NCBI RefSeq assembly: GCF_016056305.1
Contig: NZ_JAECZC010000086.1
Coordinates: forward strand, 183,165-247,164
Direction: 5' to 3'
Origin: Amazonocrinis nigriterrae CENA67
GTDB lineage: Bacteria > Cyanobacteriota > Cyanobacteriia > Cyanobacteriales > Nostocaceae
Length of the DNA: 64,000 nucleotides
The notes beneath the pieces are model-generated. The model ran no database searches. It saw nothing but the letters and a program-made list of their open reading frames with translations, and was not told where the DNA came from. Of this stretch, positions 1 through 10,215 are shown piece by piece (position 1 is the stretch's first letter; every line of letters starts with the position of its first letter). The translations under genes were made by a program, and so were the position numbers.

Positions 1-1
1 T

Positions 2-157
2 AACCGCAATTCCCGCGCGAGTGAACAAGTTGCTGCTGCTCTTGTGTATCTCCTCAAAAACCAGCCACAAGAAGCACTCCCCAGATTAGAACAAGCAACT
101 GGTTGGTTAGATCGTTCAATTTCTGCGCCTCCCTGTCCGACTCATGGAAAAAGTTAA
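2..157 (+). CDS. C-terminal end of a small cyanobacterial protein (partial)
   Basis: An open frame enters from the left edge and stops with TAA at 155-157, giving the last 51 residues of a protein. The visible part has a helical stretch rich in Ala, Gln and Leu, then a short tail with APPCPTHGKS. The pattern reminds me of the small cyanobacterial DUF6439 family, but that is memory of a weak pattern, not a proven match. The start and most of the protein lie outside the window. It converges on the anti-sigma-like gene downstream. No function can be given. Confidence 0.5.
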   Translation, partial: NRNSRASEQVAAALVYLLKNQPQEALPRLEQATGWLDRSISAPPCPTHGKS

Positions 158-214
158 GAGTTAAGAGCTAGGAGTTAATAATTTATAACTCCTAACTCTT
201 AACTCCTCACTGTT

Positions 215-664
215 TTAACGTCGCAGAGATAAACGAGGACGGTTTTCCATCTGTTTACAAAGTCTTAGTTCTGTGCCTTTACGGTTCCACTGTACTTGAT
301 CAAAAATTTGGTGGAGAAGACATAGACCACGACCGCTTTCTGCTTCATCAGGTGGTAAATAATCTGTTGGCTCGTCATCACCACCAGATATGGGAGTAAA
401 GCCTTGACCTTGGTCTGATATTACCCACCAATACTGATTATCTATAAGAGAAAAACGAACTACAACTGTTTTACTAGGATCAAGGTTGTTACCATGTTTC
501 GCTGCATTTACTAAGGCTTCTTGAAGTCCTAGCCGCAGCTCTGCTTGCAATTTTGCTGGGATCTCTGCCAATAGTAAATCTAAAATCGGACAGAGATAAA
601 GAGTTGAGGCGAAACTAATAGTGCCCCAATAACGTCCAACTGGACGAAGGGAAATGGTAATCAC
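215..664 (-). CDS. Anti-sigma-factor-like serine/threonine kinase (GHKL ATPase)
   Basis: This 149-residue protein is about the size of the RsbW/SpoIIAB family, which bind ATP and either phosphorylate an anti-sigma antagonist or sequester a sigma factor. The Bergerat-fold motifs are visible in order: an N box EALVNAAKHGN near residues 49-59, a G1 box DQGQGF near 84-89, and a G2 box ESGRGLCLL near 109-117. There is no signal peptide or membrane segment, so it should be cytoplasmic. The start is GTG at 664, which leaves a normal-length N-terminus. No sigma factor or antagonist gene is next to it, so its partner is unknown. Family assignment is firm; the biological target is not. Confidence 0.85.
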   Translation of the reverse strand: MITISLRPVGRYWGTISFASTLYLCPILDLLLAEIPAKLQAELRLGLQEALVNAAKHGNNLDPSKTVVVRFSLIDNQYWWVISDQGQGFTPISGGDDEPTDYLPPDEAESGRGLCLLHQIFDQVQWNRKGTELRLCKQMENRPRLSLRR

Positions 665-1059
665 AAGAGAAACCCCGTAGCTTTCAGTTAGCTAGACATC
701 AGTTTGCTTTTACAGGCACCCTGATAAAACTTGAGGTGGTCATGCTGCCTTCAAACTTGCGTCTTTAATACTAAAATTTTGAAAATGCTAGGGAGCATTG
801 ACTCTGTTCATGAGGTTAGGTTGCTGATACATAAAACGGCTGTAAAAAACCTGCTAGTGCAGTTGGCAACTGGTAAAGATGCTAGATGTGTAAAAGAGTA
901 TTGGAATGCTCTTTATATTGTCCGTTCGTACTTTAGACAATCCTAATTCATGCTTTTTTAGAGTGTATGCAACTTTAATTTTTTTAACAAAATCATTTCT
1001 TTTTTTATCTTAATTCGATTCTAGCATTTTTAGTATGCATTAGACTACAAATTTCAAAT
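665..1059. other. Gene-free stretch between the anti-sigma-like gene and rlmD
   Basis: About 395 bases. A 71-codon plus-strand frame (731-946) has no recognisable domain and no convincing ribosome site, so it is not called. The A+T-rich part near 960-1050 probably holds the 3' end signals of rlmD. The promoter of the minus-strand anti-sigma-like gene should also lie here. I see no defined element. Confidence 0.4.
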
Positions 1060-2460
1060 TTAAGTTTTTCTATCAGATTCAAGATCGTTGTGTAAATGTG
1101 ATAGCACAAGAAAAGCAGCAGCTTCCACATGAGCTGTTTGGGGGAAAAAATCAGCAGGTTGTATCCTGGTGATCGTGTACAGCCCATCTTGGCAGAGTAA
1201 TTTCAGGTCACGAGCGAGAGTAGCTACTTTACAGCTGACGTAAACGATGCGGGGAGGTTTCGACTCTATTAAAGAATCGATCACAGCGCGATCGCATCCT
1301 TTACGTGGCGGATCAAGTAAGACTACATCTGGTATTATGCCCATCTGCGGCAGCAATTTCTCTACTGCCCCGACTTGAAATGTCACGTTCTGAATTTCAT
1401 TAGCTTGGGCATTTAAAATCGCCTGTTTTACTGCTTCTGGTTGTAATTCCAATCCTGTAGCTTGGCGTACTTGTTTGGCTAGGGGTAGAGTTAAAGTGCC
1501 AATACCACAATAAGCATCAACTAGCAACTCATTTCCTTGAAGATTTAATTCTGATTGGATTACTTGCAATAAAGCTTCTGCTGTTTCTGTATAAACTTGG
1601 AAAAATGTATCAGGGCGGACTTGAAATTCTAACAGGGCAAACTTTTCTCGCAAATAGGGAACTCCAGCAAGACAACGAGTTTCAGTTCCAAATATAGTAT
1701 TTGTGCGATCGCTATTGCGATTTAAGGAAACTCCCACTAATTGGGGATAGCGTTTTAACCATTCTTGTGCTTGGTTTTCAATTCCTGGTAAATTCCAGTC
1801 TTTGACGACTAAAGTCAACAACATCTCGCCAGTGCGTCGTCCGATACGTAAGCTGAGATGGCGGACTTGTCCAGTGTGACGCTGTTCGTCGTAAATTTTC
1901 CAACCTTGTTTTTGGATGTCTTGCTTAACTTCAGCCAGTAGAGGATTTAATCGTTGGTCTTGTACTGGGCATTGATTCAAGTTAACTAATTGGTGACTAC
2001 CTTTTTGATAGTAACCAGCTTGTACTTGACCTGTGGCGGAAATCCCTAGAGGATAAGTGGCTTTATTACGATAGCCCAAAGCCTCAGCAGCAGTCAGTAC
2101 TGGATCTACTGGTGGTTCAACGAAACCGCCAATGCGTTGTAAAGCTTGAATAACTTGATTTTGTTTAGCCGCTAACTGATACTCATAATTAATATGTTGC
2201 CATTGGCAACCACCACACTTATCAGCCACGATGCAACTAGGTCGGATACGGTGAGGAGAGGCTTGCAATAGCTGATGAAGTTTGCCGTGGCCATATTTAG
2301 GTTTGACATGTACTAAACGAACTATAGCGCGATCGCCTGGGACAGTATCCGGGACAAATACCACACGTTCATCAAAACGTCCTACCCCATCGCCTGTATC
2401 ATTTAGATCAGCGATCGTCACTTCAATTAATTCACCCTGTAGCCAAGCGGTTTTAGTCAT
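1060..2460 (-). CDS. rlmD: 23S rRNA (uracil-5-)-methyltransferase, RlmD/RumA type
   Basis: The 466-residue product is an AdoMet-dependent enzyme that methylates C5 of a uridine in RNA. The N-terminal 70 residues look like a TRAM RNA-binding domain. Cysteines 76, 82, 85 and 164 match the 4Fe-4S cluster ligands of RlmD. The methyltransferase half has the AdoMet motif DAYCGIGTL (315-323), the catalytic-loop motif DPPRKG (383-388) and the nucleophile in VSCKVATLARDL (Cys410), followed by FPQTAHVE (439-446). The ATG at 2460 fits the family start. The cluster cysteines favour RlmD or RlmC over TrmA; which uridine is modified cannot be read from sequence. Confidence 0.93.
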   Translation of the reverse strand: MTKTAWLQGELIEVTIADLNDTGDGVGRFDERVVFVPDTVPGDRAIVRLVHVKPKYGHGKLHQLLQASPHRIRPSCIVADKCGGCQWQHINYEYQLAAKQNQVIQALQRIGGFVEPPVDPVLTAAEALGYRNKATYPLGISATGQVQAGYYQKGSHQLVNLNQCPVQDQRLNPLLAEVKQDIQKQGWKIYDEQRHTGQVRHLSLRIGRRTGEMLLTLVVKDWNLPGIENQAQEWLKRYPQLVGVSLNRNSDRTNTIFGTETRCLAGVPYLREKFALLEFQVRPDTFFQVYTETAEALLQVIQSELNLQGNELLVDAYCGIGTLTLPLAKQVRQATGLELQPEAVKQAILNAQANEIQNVTFQVGAVEKLLPQMGIIPDVVLLDPPRKGCDRAVIDSLIESKPPRIVYVSCKVATLARDLKLLCQDGLYTITRIQPADFFPQTAHVEAAAFLVLSHLHNDLESDRKT

Positions 2461-2600
2461 CGTTAGTCATTTAGTCATTAGTCATTAATCAGTGGTCAGG
2501 AGACAATAATTATTTCTCCCCCATCTTCCTCATCCCCCTCATCCCCCCATCTCCCTTATCTCCCTCATCCTCCATCCCCCCTTCACTTGTGTACCTCAGA
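2461..2600. repeat. Short tandem repeats and pyrimidine tract before apcD
   Basis: Copies of TTAGTCA occur at about 2462-2490. They are followed by a C/T-rich run built from CATCTCCCT and CCTCATCC units up to about 2581. These are the degenerate short tandem repeats typical of Nostocales intergenic DNA. The apcD promoter should lie between here and 2643. Confidence 0.6.
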
Positions 2601-2643
2601 CTCGTTACACTAGCAAATAATATTTCATGTGATTGCAATAATC

Positions 2644-3129
2644 ATGACTGTAATTAGCCAAGTTATTCTCAAAGCCGACGACGAACTGCGCTATCCCAGC
2701 AGTGGCGAACTCAAGAATATCAAAGACTTTTTGCAAACCGGTGAACAACGCACACGGATTGCTGCTACCTTAGCTGAAAACGAAAAAAAGATTGTCCAAG
2801 AAGCAACTAAACAGCTTTGGCAAAAGCGTCCCGACTTTATTGCACCCGGTGGCAATGCTTATGGAGAACGGCAGCGTTCTCTGTGTGTCCGTGACTTTGG
2901 CTGGTACTTGCGCCTAATTACCTATGGTGTACTTGCTGGTGACAAAGAGCCAATTGAAAAAATTGGTTTAATTGGGGTGCGGGAAATGTATAATTCACTG
3001 GGGGTTCCTGTACCTGGAATGGTAGAAGCCATTAGTTCTCTGAAAAAAGCCTCCCTTGATTTACTAAGTGCGGAAGATGCCAGCGAAGCAGCACCCTACT
3101 TTGATTACATCATCCAAGCGATGTCTTAA
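2644..3129 (+). CDS. apcD: Allophycocyanin alpha-B subunit (phycobilisome terminal emitter)
   Basis: This 161-residue phycobiliprotein replaces an alpha subunit in the phycobilisome core and passes excitation energy on, mainly to photosystem I and during state transitions according to work on the family. Cys81 in [13 protein letters not shown] is the phycocyanobilin attachment site, and the rest follows the globin-like allophycocyanin alpha fold to the end. I chose the ATG at 2644 (MTVISQV). An upstream GTG at 2629 would add five non-conserved residues. The gene stands alone here. The sequence matches the ApcD pattern better than ApcA, for example in the IQAMS C-terminus. Confidence 0.92.
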   Translation: MTVISQVILKADDELRYPSSGELKNIKDFLQTGEQRTRIAATLAENEKKIVQEATKQLWQKRPDFIAPGGNAYGERQRSLCVRDFGWYLRLITYGVLAGDKEPIEKIGLIGVREMYNSLGVPVPGMVEAISSLKKASLDLLSAEDASEAAPYFDYIIQAMS

Positions 3130-3299
3130 TACAAAGTGTGTGCTAATTCTAGGAATCTGCTTTCACTCTGACAGAGTGAGTGCAAAGTATTCGCACTCAA
3201 CATCTATAAGATTTCTAATTTGATCATAACCTGCCCACATTTGGTAGTAGCTCTGGCAATTTGTCAAGCCACTAACTAAGTGTGGGAATATTTTATTTA

Positions 3300-3671
3300 T
3301 GGGGATTGGGTATTGGGGATTGGGTATTGGGGACTGGGAGAAAGCTAGGCTAACCAAGCTCATCAGTACGCGACTACCTCCCGATTTCCAATTTCCAATT
3401 CCCAATTCCCCTTCGGGTGACGCTCCTGCGTCGAAGATCGCTCTTGAGATCGCCAGTCGCTCATGGGGGACTCGGGGCCCCCACGACCGAAGGGAGTGGA
3501 GATTGGGGGTTCTCCCCCAATCCCCTTACGGGTGACGCTCGCAAGCTCGCTAACGCTCTTGCTAACGGCAGTTGCTTCAAGTCGGGGAACCCGCCCAACG
3601 CACTGCCTCACCGCGCTGGCTCACCAATTCCCAATTCCCCAGTACCCAGTCGTCAGTTCCCAATCTGTTTA
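3300..3671. repeat. Cluster of degenerate intergenic repeats and inverted repeats
   Basis: GGGGATTGGGTATT units near 3300-3345 are partly complementary to CCAATTTCCAATTCCC units near 3381-3414, so a long imperfect foldback is possible. A 9-bp stem GATTGGGGG/CCCCCAATC (3501-3509 and 3514-3522) is embedded. The segment 3415-3620 contains GGTGACGCT and GCTAACGCT modules often seen in Nostocales repeats. Short frames over this DNA translate repeats only and are not genes. The remaining sequence at 3130-3299 and 3720-3948 shows no feature I can name. Confidence 0.6.
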
Positions 3672-3682
3672 AATCCACAAAC

Positions 3683-3717
3683 AAAAAGCCGACACTCCTT
3701 TAGGAAAGGCTGTCGGC
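3683..3717 (-). terminator. Rho-independent terminator-like hairpin on the minus strand
   Basis: GCCGACA (3688-3694) pairs with TGTCGGC (3711-3717), with an inner CCTTT/AAAGG stem. Read on the minus strand the hairpin is followed at once by TTTTTG, from AAAAA at 3683-3687. On the plus strand there is no T-run. No minus-strand protein gene lies upstream of it, so the transcript it ends is unknown. Confidence 0.6.
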
Positions 3718-3948
3718 AATTAGTGTGTTCCCTATTAATGACTCGGCTAGAGTTCAGTTAAGATAATTATGGCAATTCGCTAATTGAAGAGAGACGATCT
3801 TAATCATTGGTCGATGTGATTTTAATCACTTGATTGTTACCAACAAGCTGTATTTGCTTCAATGATTTATTTCTGTAGGAAGATATATACATAAACATCA
3901 ATTTTAAAATGTATTTATCAATACAAAAATACTATTTATAAATCATAG

Positions 3949-4161
3949 AGCGATCGCATCATTGTAAATCCATCACATCATTTTGTGGATGGCAACAAGC
4001 GTACCCCTTTTACTGTTATGGATACTTTTATAACCATAAATGCATATAATTTGAAGTTATCAGAGAAAGAAGCTTACAACTTGTTAATTAGACTTGTTCC
4101 CAGGAAAATATCAAAAGAAGAGTTATCTGCTTTCCCAGAACAGCACCTACAGCGCAAGTAA
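3949..4161 (+). pseudogene. Remnant of a Doc/Fic-family (death-on-curing) toxin
   Basis: An open frame without a start reads into HHFVDGNKRTPFTVMDTF (His residue encoded near 3976-3981) and ends with TAA at 4159-4161. The motif H-x-F-x-D-G-N-K-R-T is the active-site signature of the Fic/Doc fold. Doc toxins phosphorylate EF-Tu. The following stretch with ITINAYNLKLSEKEAYNL and ISKEELSAF also fits the Doc C-terminus. A stop at 3946-3948 closes the frame upstream and no N-terminal half or antitoxin gene is visible, so about the last 70 residues survive. It sits 41 bp before purL and is probably non-functional. Confidence 0.75.
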
Positions 4162-4202
4162 ATAGATAGAATAATCCTCTGTCCCCTTGGTGCATTACTT
4201 CC

Positions 4203-6590
4203 ATGACCGCCACCTCAAAAGATCCGTTTTCCCCCCAAGAAATTGCTGCCGAAGGCTTGAAGCCAGAAGAATATACAGAAATTGTGCGACGGTTAGGGCG
4301 TCATCCCAACAAAGCTGAACTGGGAATGTTTGGGGTGATGTGGTCAGAGCATTGCTGTTACAAAAATTCACGACCTTTACTCAAACAATTTCCCACAACT
4401 GGGTCGCGCATCCTTGTAGGGCCAGGTGAAAATGCGGGAGTTGTAGATTTAGGCGAAGGATTACAACTGGCGTTTAAAATTGAATCTCACAACCATCCCT
4501 CAGCTGTAGAACCTTTTCAAGGAGCTGCTACTGGAGTAGGAGGCATTCTCAGAGATATCTTTACAATGGGTGCGCGTCCCATCGCCCTATTAAACTCGTT
4601 GCGCTTTGGTTCTCTAGAAGATGCCAAAACCCAACGACTATTTAGTGGTGTAGTGGCTGGCATCAGTCACTATGGTAATTGTGTGGGAGTACCCACAGTC
4701 GGCGGTGAAGTTTACTTTGACTGTGCTTATTCTGGTAATCCTTTAGTGAATGTCATGGCACTGGGATTAATGGAAACACCAGAAATTGTCAAATCTGGGG
4801 CATCTGGTCTAGGTAATCCTGTATTATATGTTGGTTCCACTACTGGACGCGATGGTATGGGAGGAGCAAGTTTTGCCAGTGCCGAATTAAGTGATGAGTC
4901 AATCGATGACCGTCCCGCCGTGCAAGTGGGCGACCCCTTTTTGGAAAAGTCGTTAATTGAAGCATGTCTAGAGGCATTTAAAACAGGTGCAGTCGTCGCC
5001 GCACAAGATATGGGTGCAGCTGGTATCACCTGTTCTACGTCAGAAATGGCAGCAAAAGGCGGTGTGGGCATTGAACTAGATTTGGATAAGATTCCGGTGC
5101 GGGAAACAGGGATGGTTCCCTATGAATACCTACTTTCGGAATCTCAAGAACGGATGTTGTTCGTTGCCCATAAAGGACGTGAACAAGAGTTAATTGATAT
5201 TTTCCATCGTTGGGGACTTCATGCTGTTGTCGCTGGCACAGTAATTGCTGAACCCATCGTGCGGATTCTCTTCCAAGGTGAAGTCGCAGCAGAAATTCCC
5301 GCTGAGGCCTTGGCAGAAAATACCCCACTTTATCATCGAGAGTTGTTGGCAGAACCACCAGAATATGCTTTGAAAGCTTGGGAATGGACACCTGAAGCTT
5401 TGCCACCTTGCACAAGTGCTGGCATCGAAATTCAAGGATGTTTGCACAGTTGGAACGATATTCTGTTAACTTTACTCGATACACCCACGATCGCTTCTAA
5501 AAGCTGGGTATATCGTCAGTATGACCACCAAGTCCAGAACAATACTGTCATCCTCCCAGGTGGTGCAGATGCCGCTGTAGTGCGCTTGCGTCCCCTTGAA
5601 GAGAAGCAGGGGAGCAGGAGAGCAGGGGAGCAAGGGAAAAGTCCTAATACTCAATGTGGAGTAGCAGCTACAGTTGATTGTAATTCTCGTTATGTTTATC
5701 TTGATCCCTATGAGGGAGCTAAGGCAGTGGTGGCAGAAGCAGCACGCAATCTCAGCTGTGTGGGTGCAGAACCTCTGGCGGTGACAGATAACCTCAATTT
5801 TGGCAGTCCTGAAAAACCGATTGGTTACTGGCAATTAGCAGAAGCTTGTCGGGGTTTAGCGGAAGGTTGCCAAGAATTAGCAACACCTGTAACTGGTGGT
5901 AATGTCTCTCTATACAATGAAACTCTCGATTCCCAAGGCAACCCACAGCCAATTTATCCTACCCCTGTTGTCGGTATGGTGGGTTTGATTCCCGATTTAA
6001 GCAAAATTTGTGGTCAAGGTTGGCAAACAGAAGGTGATTTAATCTATTTATTGGGATTACCCACACAATCGAAAATTGAATTGGGAGCATCCGAGTATTT
6101 AGCCACCATCCATGGTACTGTTGCTGGCAAACCCCCACGCATAGATTTTGACTTGGAACGTCGCGTACAACAAGTTTGCCGAGAAGGAATTCGTGCAGGT
6201 TGGCTACGTTCAGCCCATGATTGTGCTGAAGGAGGACTGACTGTTGCTCTTGCAGAATCTTGCATTGCTGGCAACCTCGGTGCTGAAATTACTGTAGAAA
6301 TCACGCCAACTCAAGTACAACGCTTGGATGAAGTGTTGTTTGGCGAAGGTGGTGCCCGAATTCTAGTTTCTGTTGCTTCACAAGAGCAAGAAATTTGGGA
6401 ATCCTACTTACAGGAACATTTGCCTCAACAATGGCAAAAATTAGGTAAAGTTGGAAATTCCCATACAGGTTTGGGGGTTTTATCCACTGATAACCATAGT
6501 CTCATCAAAGTTAGTATTGAAGATATGAGAGCTCGCTATGCCAGTGCCATCAAAAGACGTTTAGCTACCCATACCGCCTTAGAAGGATAA
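4203..6590 (+). CDS. purL: Phosphoribosylformylglycinamidine synthase II
   Basis: The 795-residue enzyme converts FGAR to FGAM with ATP and glutamine-derived ammonia, the fourth step of purine synthesis. It is the small PurL type that works with separate PurQ and PurS, which are not in this window. The substrate/ATP motif [11 protein letters not shown] is at residues 94-104, and the second AIRS-like half contains [13 protein letters not shown] and [10 protein letters not shown]. At about residues 466-486 there is an extra hydrophilic stretch ([17 protein letters not shown]) encoded by GGGGAGCAGGAGAGCAGG-like DNA. This appears to be an intergenic-type repeat inserted in frame. purF follows 149 bp downstream, so the two are probably co-expressed. 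Confidence 0.96.
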   Translation: MTATSKDPFSPQEIAAEGLKPEEYTEIVRRLGRHPNKAELGMFGVMWSEHCCYKNSRPLLKQFPTTGSRILVGPGENAGVVDLGEGLQLAFKIESHNHPSAVEPFQGAATGVGGILRDIFTMGARPIALLNSLRFGSLEDAKTQRLFSGVVAGISHYGNCVGVPTVGGEVYFDCAYSGNPLVNVMALGLMETPEIVKSGASGLGNPVLYVGSTTGRDGMGGASFASAELSDESIDDRPAVQVGDPFLEKSLIEACLEAFKTGAVVAAQDMGAAGITCSTSEMAAKGGVGIELDLDKIPVRETGMVPYEYLLSESQERMLFVAHKGREQELIDIFHRWGLHAVVAGTVIAEPIVRILFQGEVAAEIPAEALAENTPLYHRELLAEPPEYALKAWEWTPEALPPCTSAGIEIQGCLHSWNDILLTLLDTPTIASKSWVYRQYDHQVQNNTVILPGGADAAVVRLRPLEEKQGSRRAGEQGKSPNTQCGVAATVDCNSRYVYLDPYEGAKAVVAEAARNLSCVGAEPLAVTDNLNFGSPEKPIGYWQLAEACRGLAEGCQELATPVTGGNVSLYNETLDSQGNPQPIYPTPVVGMVGLIPDLSKICGQGWQTEGDLIYLLGLPTQSKIELGASEYLATIHGTVAGKPPRIDFDLERRVQQVCREGIRAGWLRSAHDCAEGGLTVALAESCIAGNLGAEITVEITPTQVQRLDEVLFGEGGARILVSVASQEQEIWESYLQEHLPQQWQKLGKVGNSHTGLGVLSTDNHSLIKVSIEDMRARYASAIKRRLATHTALEG

Positions 6591-6739
6591 AATTTTTCTA
6601 CTTTACATTATTTAGACTTTATCCTTCATCCTTCTTAAGGTACTGTTTTAATAGATGGTTAAAGATTTGTTAAGAACTCCGCGACTATCGAGCGACATAA
6701 TCCCTGTGACTTGACACCAACACCAGGAGCAAAGCCAGC

Positions 6740-8239
6740 ATGATTCCCATCCATCCCGTGACTTCGGATGAATACCCCCGACAGACCAATAACTTAATGA
6801 ATAGTTCCGAAAATCGTCCTGACAAACCAGAAGAAGCTTGCGGTGTTTTTGGCATCTACGCACCAGGAGAAGACGTTGCTAAACTAACCTACTTTGGATT
6901 GTATGCCCTCCAGCACCGGGGTCAAGAATCAGCTGGTATTGCTACCTTTGAAGGTACGCATGTACACTTACATAAAGATATGGGCTTGGTGTCTCAAGTC
7001 TTCAACGAATCGGTGTTAGAGCATTTGCCCGGAAGCATAGGGGTTGGTCACACTCGTTATTCTACTACTGGTTCTAGCCGCAAAGTTAATGCCCAGCCCG
7101 CTGTACTAGAAACTCGTCTGGGTTCAATCGCTCTAGCTCACAATGGTAATTTAGTCAATACTGTGCAATTGCGAGAAGAGTTACTCCAGAGCAAATGCAA
7201 CTTAGTGACCACTACAGATTCAGAAATGATCGCTTTTGCGATCGCCCAAGCGATCGATGCTGGTGCAGATTGGCTAGAGGGTTCGATTCAGGCCTTTCAA
7301 CGCTGCCAAGGAGCTTTTAGTTTAGTCATTGGCACTCCCATTGGTGTGATGGGTGTCCGTGACCCCAATGGCATTCGTCCTCTAGTAATCGGTACTTTGC
7401 CTGAGAATCCCATCCGTTATGTTTTGGCTTCTGAGACTTGTGGTTTAGATATTATTGGTGCTGAATACCTGCGCGACGTGGAACCAGGCGAGTTAGTTTG
7501 GATCACTGAAGAGGGTCTAGCTTCCTACCACTGGAGTAAACAGCCCCAACGTAAGCTTTGTATCTTTGAGATGATTTACTTTGCTCGCCCTGATAGCCTC
7601 ATGCACAACGAGAGTTTGTACAGCTACCGGATGCGTCTAGGACGACAATTAGCTGAAGAATCTCCTGTGGATGCTGATATTGTCTTTGGTGTTCCTGATT
7701 CTGGTGTACCTGCTGCCATTGGATTTTCTCAAGCTTCAGGTGTAGCCTACGCTGAAGGATTGATTAAAAATCGCTACGTTGGGCGAACCTTTATTCAGCC
7801 AACACAAACCATGCGCGAGTCGGGTATCCGCATGAAACTCAACCCCCTCAAAGATGTACTAGTGGGTAAACGAGTGATTATTGTCGATGACTCGATTGTG
7901 CGGGGTACCACTAGTCGTAAGCTGGTTAAAACTTTACGTGAGGCGGGTGCAGTGGAAGTGCATATGCGAATTTCTTCTCCACCCGTGACCCACCCCTGCT
8001 TCTACGGCATTGATACCGATACACAGGATCAGCTAATTGCTGCCACTAAGTCAGTGGCAGAAATTGCCCAGCAACTAGAAGTGGATACTTTAGCTTATTT
8101 AAGTTGGGAGGGAATGCTAAAAGCGACGGGAGAAGACCCCAATAGTTTTTGTTCTGCCTGCTTCACTGGAGATTATCCTGTAGCAATTCCTGAGCAGGTG
8201 AAGCGCTCTAAGCTGATATTAGAAAAGGCAGGGGTGTAG
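6740..8239 (+). CDS. purF: Amidophosphoribosyltransferase
   Basis: This 499-residue Ntn-hydrolase makes phosphoribosylamine from PRPP and glutamine, the committed step of purine synthesis. After a propeptide of 33 residues, Cys34 in EEACGVFGIY should become the N-terminal nucleophile on maturation. The PRPP-binding loop VIIVDDSIVRGTTSRK is near residues 378-393. C-terminal cysteines 471 and 474 (FCSACFTGDYP) belong to the Fe-S cluster set of the B. subtilis/cyanobacterial type. The ATG at 6740 and an internal ATG (MNSSENRP) are both possible, as either is removed by processing. The gene lies directly downstream of purL. Confidence 0.96.
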   Translation: MIPIHPVTSDEYPRQTNNLMNSSENRPDKPEEACGVFGIYAPGEDVAKLTYFGLYALQHRGQESAGIATFEGTHVHLHKDMGLVSQVFNESVLEHLPGSIGVGHTRYSTTGSSRKVNAQPAVLETRLGSIALAHNGNLVNTVQLREELLQSKCNLVTTTDSEMIAFAIAQAIDAGADWLEGSIQAFQRCQGAFSLVIGTPIGVMGVRDPNGIRPLVIGTLPENPIRYVLASETCGLDIIGAEYLRDVEPGELVWITEEGLASYHWSKQPQRKLCIFEMIYFARPDSLMHNESLYSYRMRLGRQLAEESPVDADIVFGVPDSGVPAAIGFSQASGVAYAEGLIKNRYVGRTFIQPTQTMRESGIRMKLNPLKDVLVGKRVIIVDDSIVRGTTSRKLVKTLREAGAVEVHMRISSPPVTHPCFYGIDTDTQDQLIAATKSVAEIAQQLEVDTLAYLSWEGMLKATGEDPNSFCSACFTGDYPVAIPEQVKRSKLILEKAGV

Positions 8240-8351
8240 AGACTGGGGACAAGGAGAGTAGGGAAAGTAGGAAAACTCAAGGCCGCCTTTACAGATAAGG
8301 GACAATGGAGAAATAGGAAGATAGAATCCAACACTCCTAGTTTCTCACTTG

Positions 8352-8391
8352 AAAGTGCTGAGTGCAGTTGCTCCTCAGCACTCAGCACTTT
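8352..8391 (+). terminator. Long hairpin downstream of purF
   Basis: Bases 8352-8365 pair perfectly with 8378-8391 (14 bp, arm AAAGTGCTGAGTGC) around a 12-base loop. It lies 112 bp after the purF stop. There is no long T-run after it, so it could end or stabilise the purL-purF message, or simply be one of the mobile hairpin repeats of these genomes. Confidence 0.45.
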
Positions 8392-10215
8392 GCTATATAG
8401 GAATGACGCAAAGGTTACGGAAGAATATAGATGCGTTGGCTAAGCCTTCTTGTTAACTGAAGTTGTTCCTGTTTCCTCAAAGCGGGTTCCCCCAGGGTAG
8501 GTTAGAGTAGCAGCTTTCCGAAGGGTACAGCTTTAATAAGTCAAAAGCGCGGACATAACATAAGATTGGCATTACCTCTTGTATGTATCAAGCCTGAGGT
8601 TTTCTCTTGTGAGGTTATATCACGCCTCTGAAGAAACTACTTAAGTTTGAACTGGCAGTTATAACAATACATGATCATAGTTTCAACCTTTGCATCAAGT
8701 TACAGTTTTGGTAAATGACAGCTTTAATATAGTGGAATCCTTGGCCATTCTGGACTATTGAGAATTAAAAGCGTAGTCAATGGTCAACTATAGCTTAGAT
8801 TGTAGCTGCAACTGTAATACCCTGGTTGTTGACAAGAGACATTTTCTTTAGTAACTATCTCAAACTACGTAAGTTCGATGAAGTTAAGGAATAGCAGGAG
8901 ATAGTGCTGGTAAGCCTTTAGGGTAGATATGGAGCGATAGCTTATAGGGCAAATACATATGAGCAGCCAAAATAGCTATCAAATTGCTTTATATCCTCAC
9001 AAAAAACTCATAATTGCTGAGATATATTGTGACCCATAGAACACTACTACATTAGCTACTTATATCAAGTCCGTTAATTAGTTATGCTTCCTACAGTCAT
9101 TGCACCCTACCAGCAACCCCTCTTTGCGAACCGGGGCTAGGGACCCCTCTGGGAATTAGGCGCAACAAGGCAAAGCGTAGCTTTGATGGGGTGGGATTGA
9201 GAGGGTTTGTTAACTAAATTGTTAAAAGCCTGTGTAGACAGGATTTTTATGTATAGTAATGATACCATTTTTGTATGAAGTTGAGCTTAATTTGATTACG
9301 CTGTAGTCTCCCCGATACTTGGGGAAGACGGCGTAGCCCAGGCATTGAGTCCATTCTTACAAAGAATTGGTATAAATTTAGTGGTAATGAATTTGTGATG
9401 CCTTTGTTAAAGTTCGACTTTTTACAAGTGGCTACAGGGATTCTCAGGTTGCCTAAACTCAAATGCTTGTGTAATATTTCGGTTTTACGCAAAATTCAGG
9501 GCGATCGCAGTGAATTGATATTTCTGTATTTTTTTCCTTTCAACTATCAGTGATATATCAAATCCTGATTCTGCTGTTCCAATAATATTTACAGGGATTA
9601 GTCTTTAATCCCTGTACAGATTTGTTACGAATTTTTCAAAAGTTCTAATCTCTTTCATCACTAATGATTGCTACCAGAGATGGTGATTATTTCGTCTAAC
9701 ATCACACCTATCCAAATAATTTAGCCAAGTTTTAAACCGTGTTTTCACCGAAGCATAACGTAGATTTATGAAATATATTTACATCATGGTTGAATGAAAC
9801 ATTGACTAAATAGAACCTCACAATTTCAATAGACAAACTTCTGATTTACAAAAGCAAAAATTCGTTAATACATTAAGTTATGTTAAACAAGTCTATGATA
9901 TCAGCGGAGTAATATTTACTCCACTTATACTTCATCAACCTGAGATAACAAAATTCCCAACTTCATCTGATGTCTGCCGAAAAGTCTTTAAATTCATTAG
10001 ATATTTAAATGCATTAGATATCTAAATCAATCAAATAATCCCTCAATTGTTTGATATGCTAATTAGGAATCTTGCATAAGTATTTATTTAACTCACACAG
10101 AGTAGGACACATATCTGCTTTGGTTTCCAAAGTTGAATAAAGTGTCTATGGTGCGTGGAAATAGTCTCCAATTAGGACTTTTGTCACAAAGTCGATTTAC
10201 TAGGGACTCCAAATC
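8392..10215. other. Gene-poor 1.8-kb region
   Basis: No frame here has a recognisable domain. An 81-codon minus-strand frame (9247-9492) looks like translated repeat DNA and is not called. A perfect 10-bp hairpin (ACAGGGATTA at 9591-9600 with its complement at 9606-9615) lacks a T-run. The stretch at 9110-9210 has repeat-like modules such as GGCAAAGCGTAGCTTTGATG. The rest is A+T-rich and could hold long leader or regulatory DNA for the polysaccharide region. Confidence 0.4.

Noticed and set aside
731..946. 71-codon plus-strand frame between the anti-sigma-like gene and rlmD
   Set aside because: No domain, no ribosome site, and residue use looks random.
5035..5834. Long minus-strand frames inside purL
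   Set aside because: They are antisense shadows of a strongly conserved gene and show no family motif.
9247..9492. 81-codon minus-strand frame
   Set aside because: It runs over repeat-like intergenic DNA and has no recognisable protein pattern.
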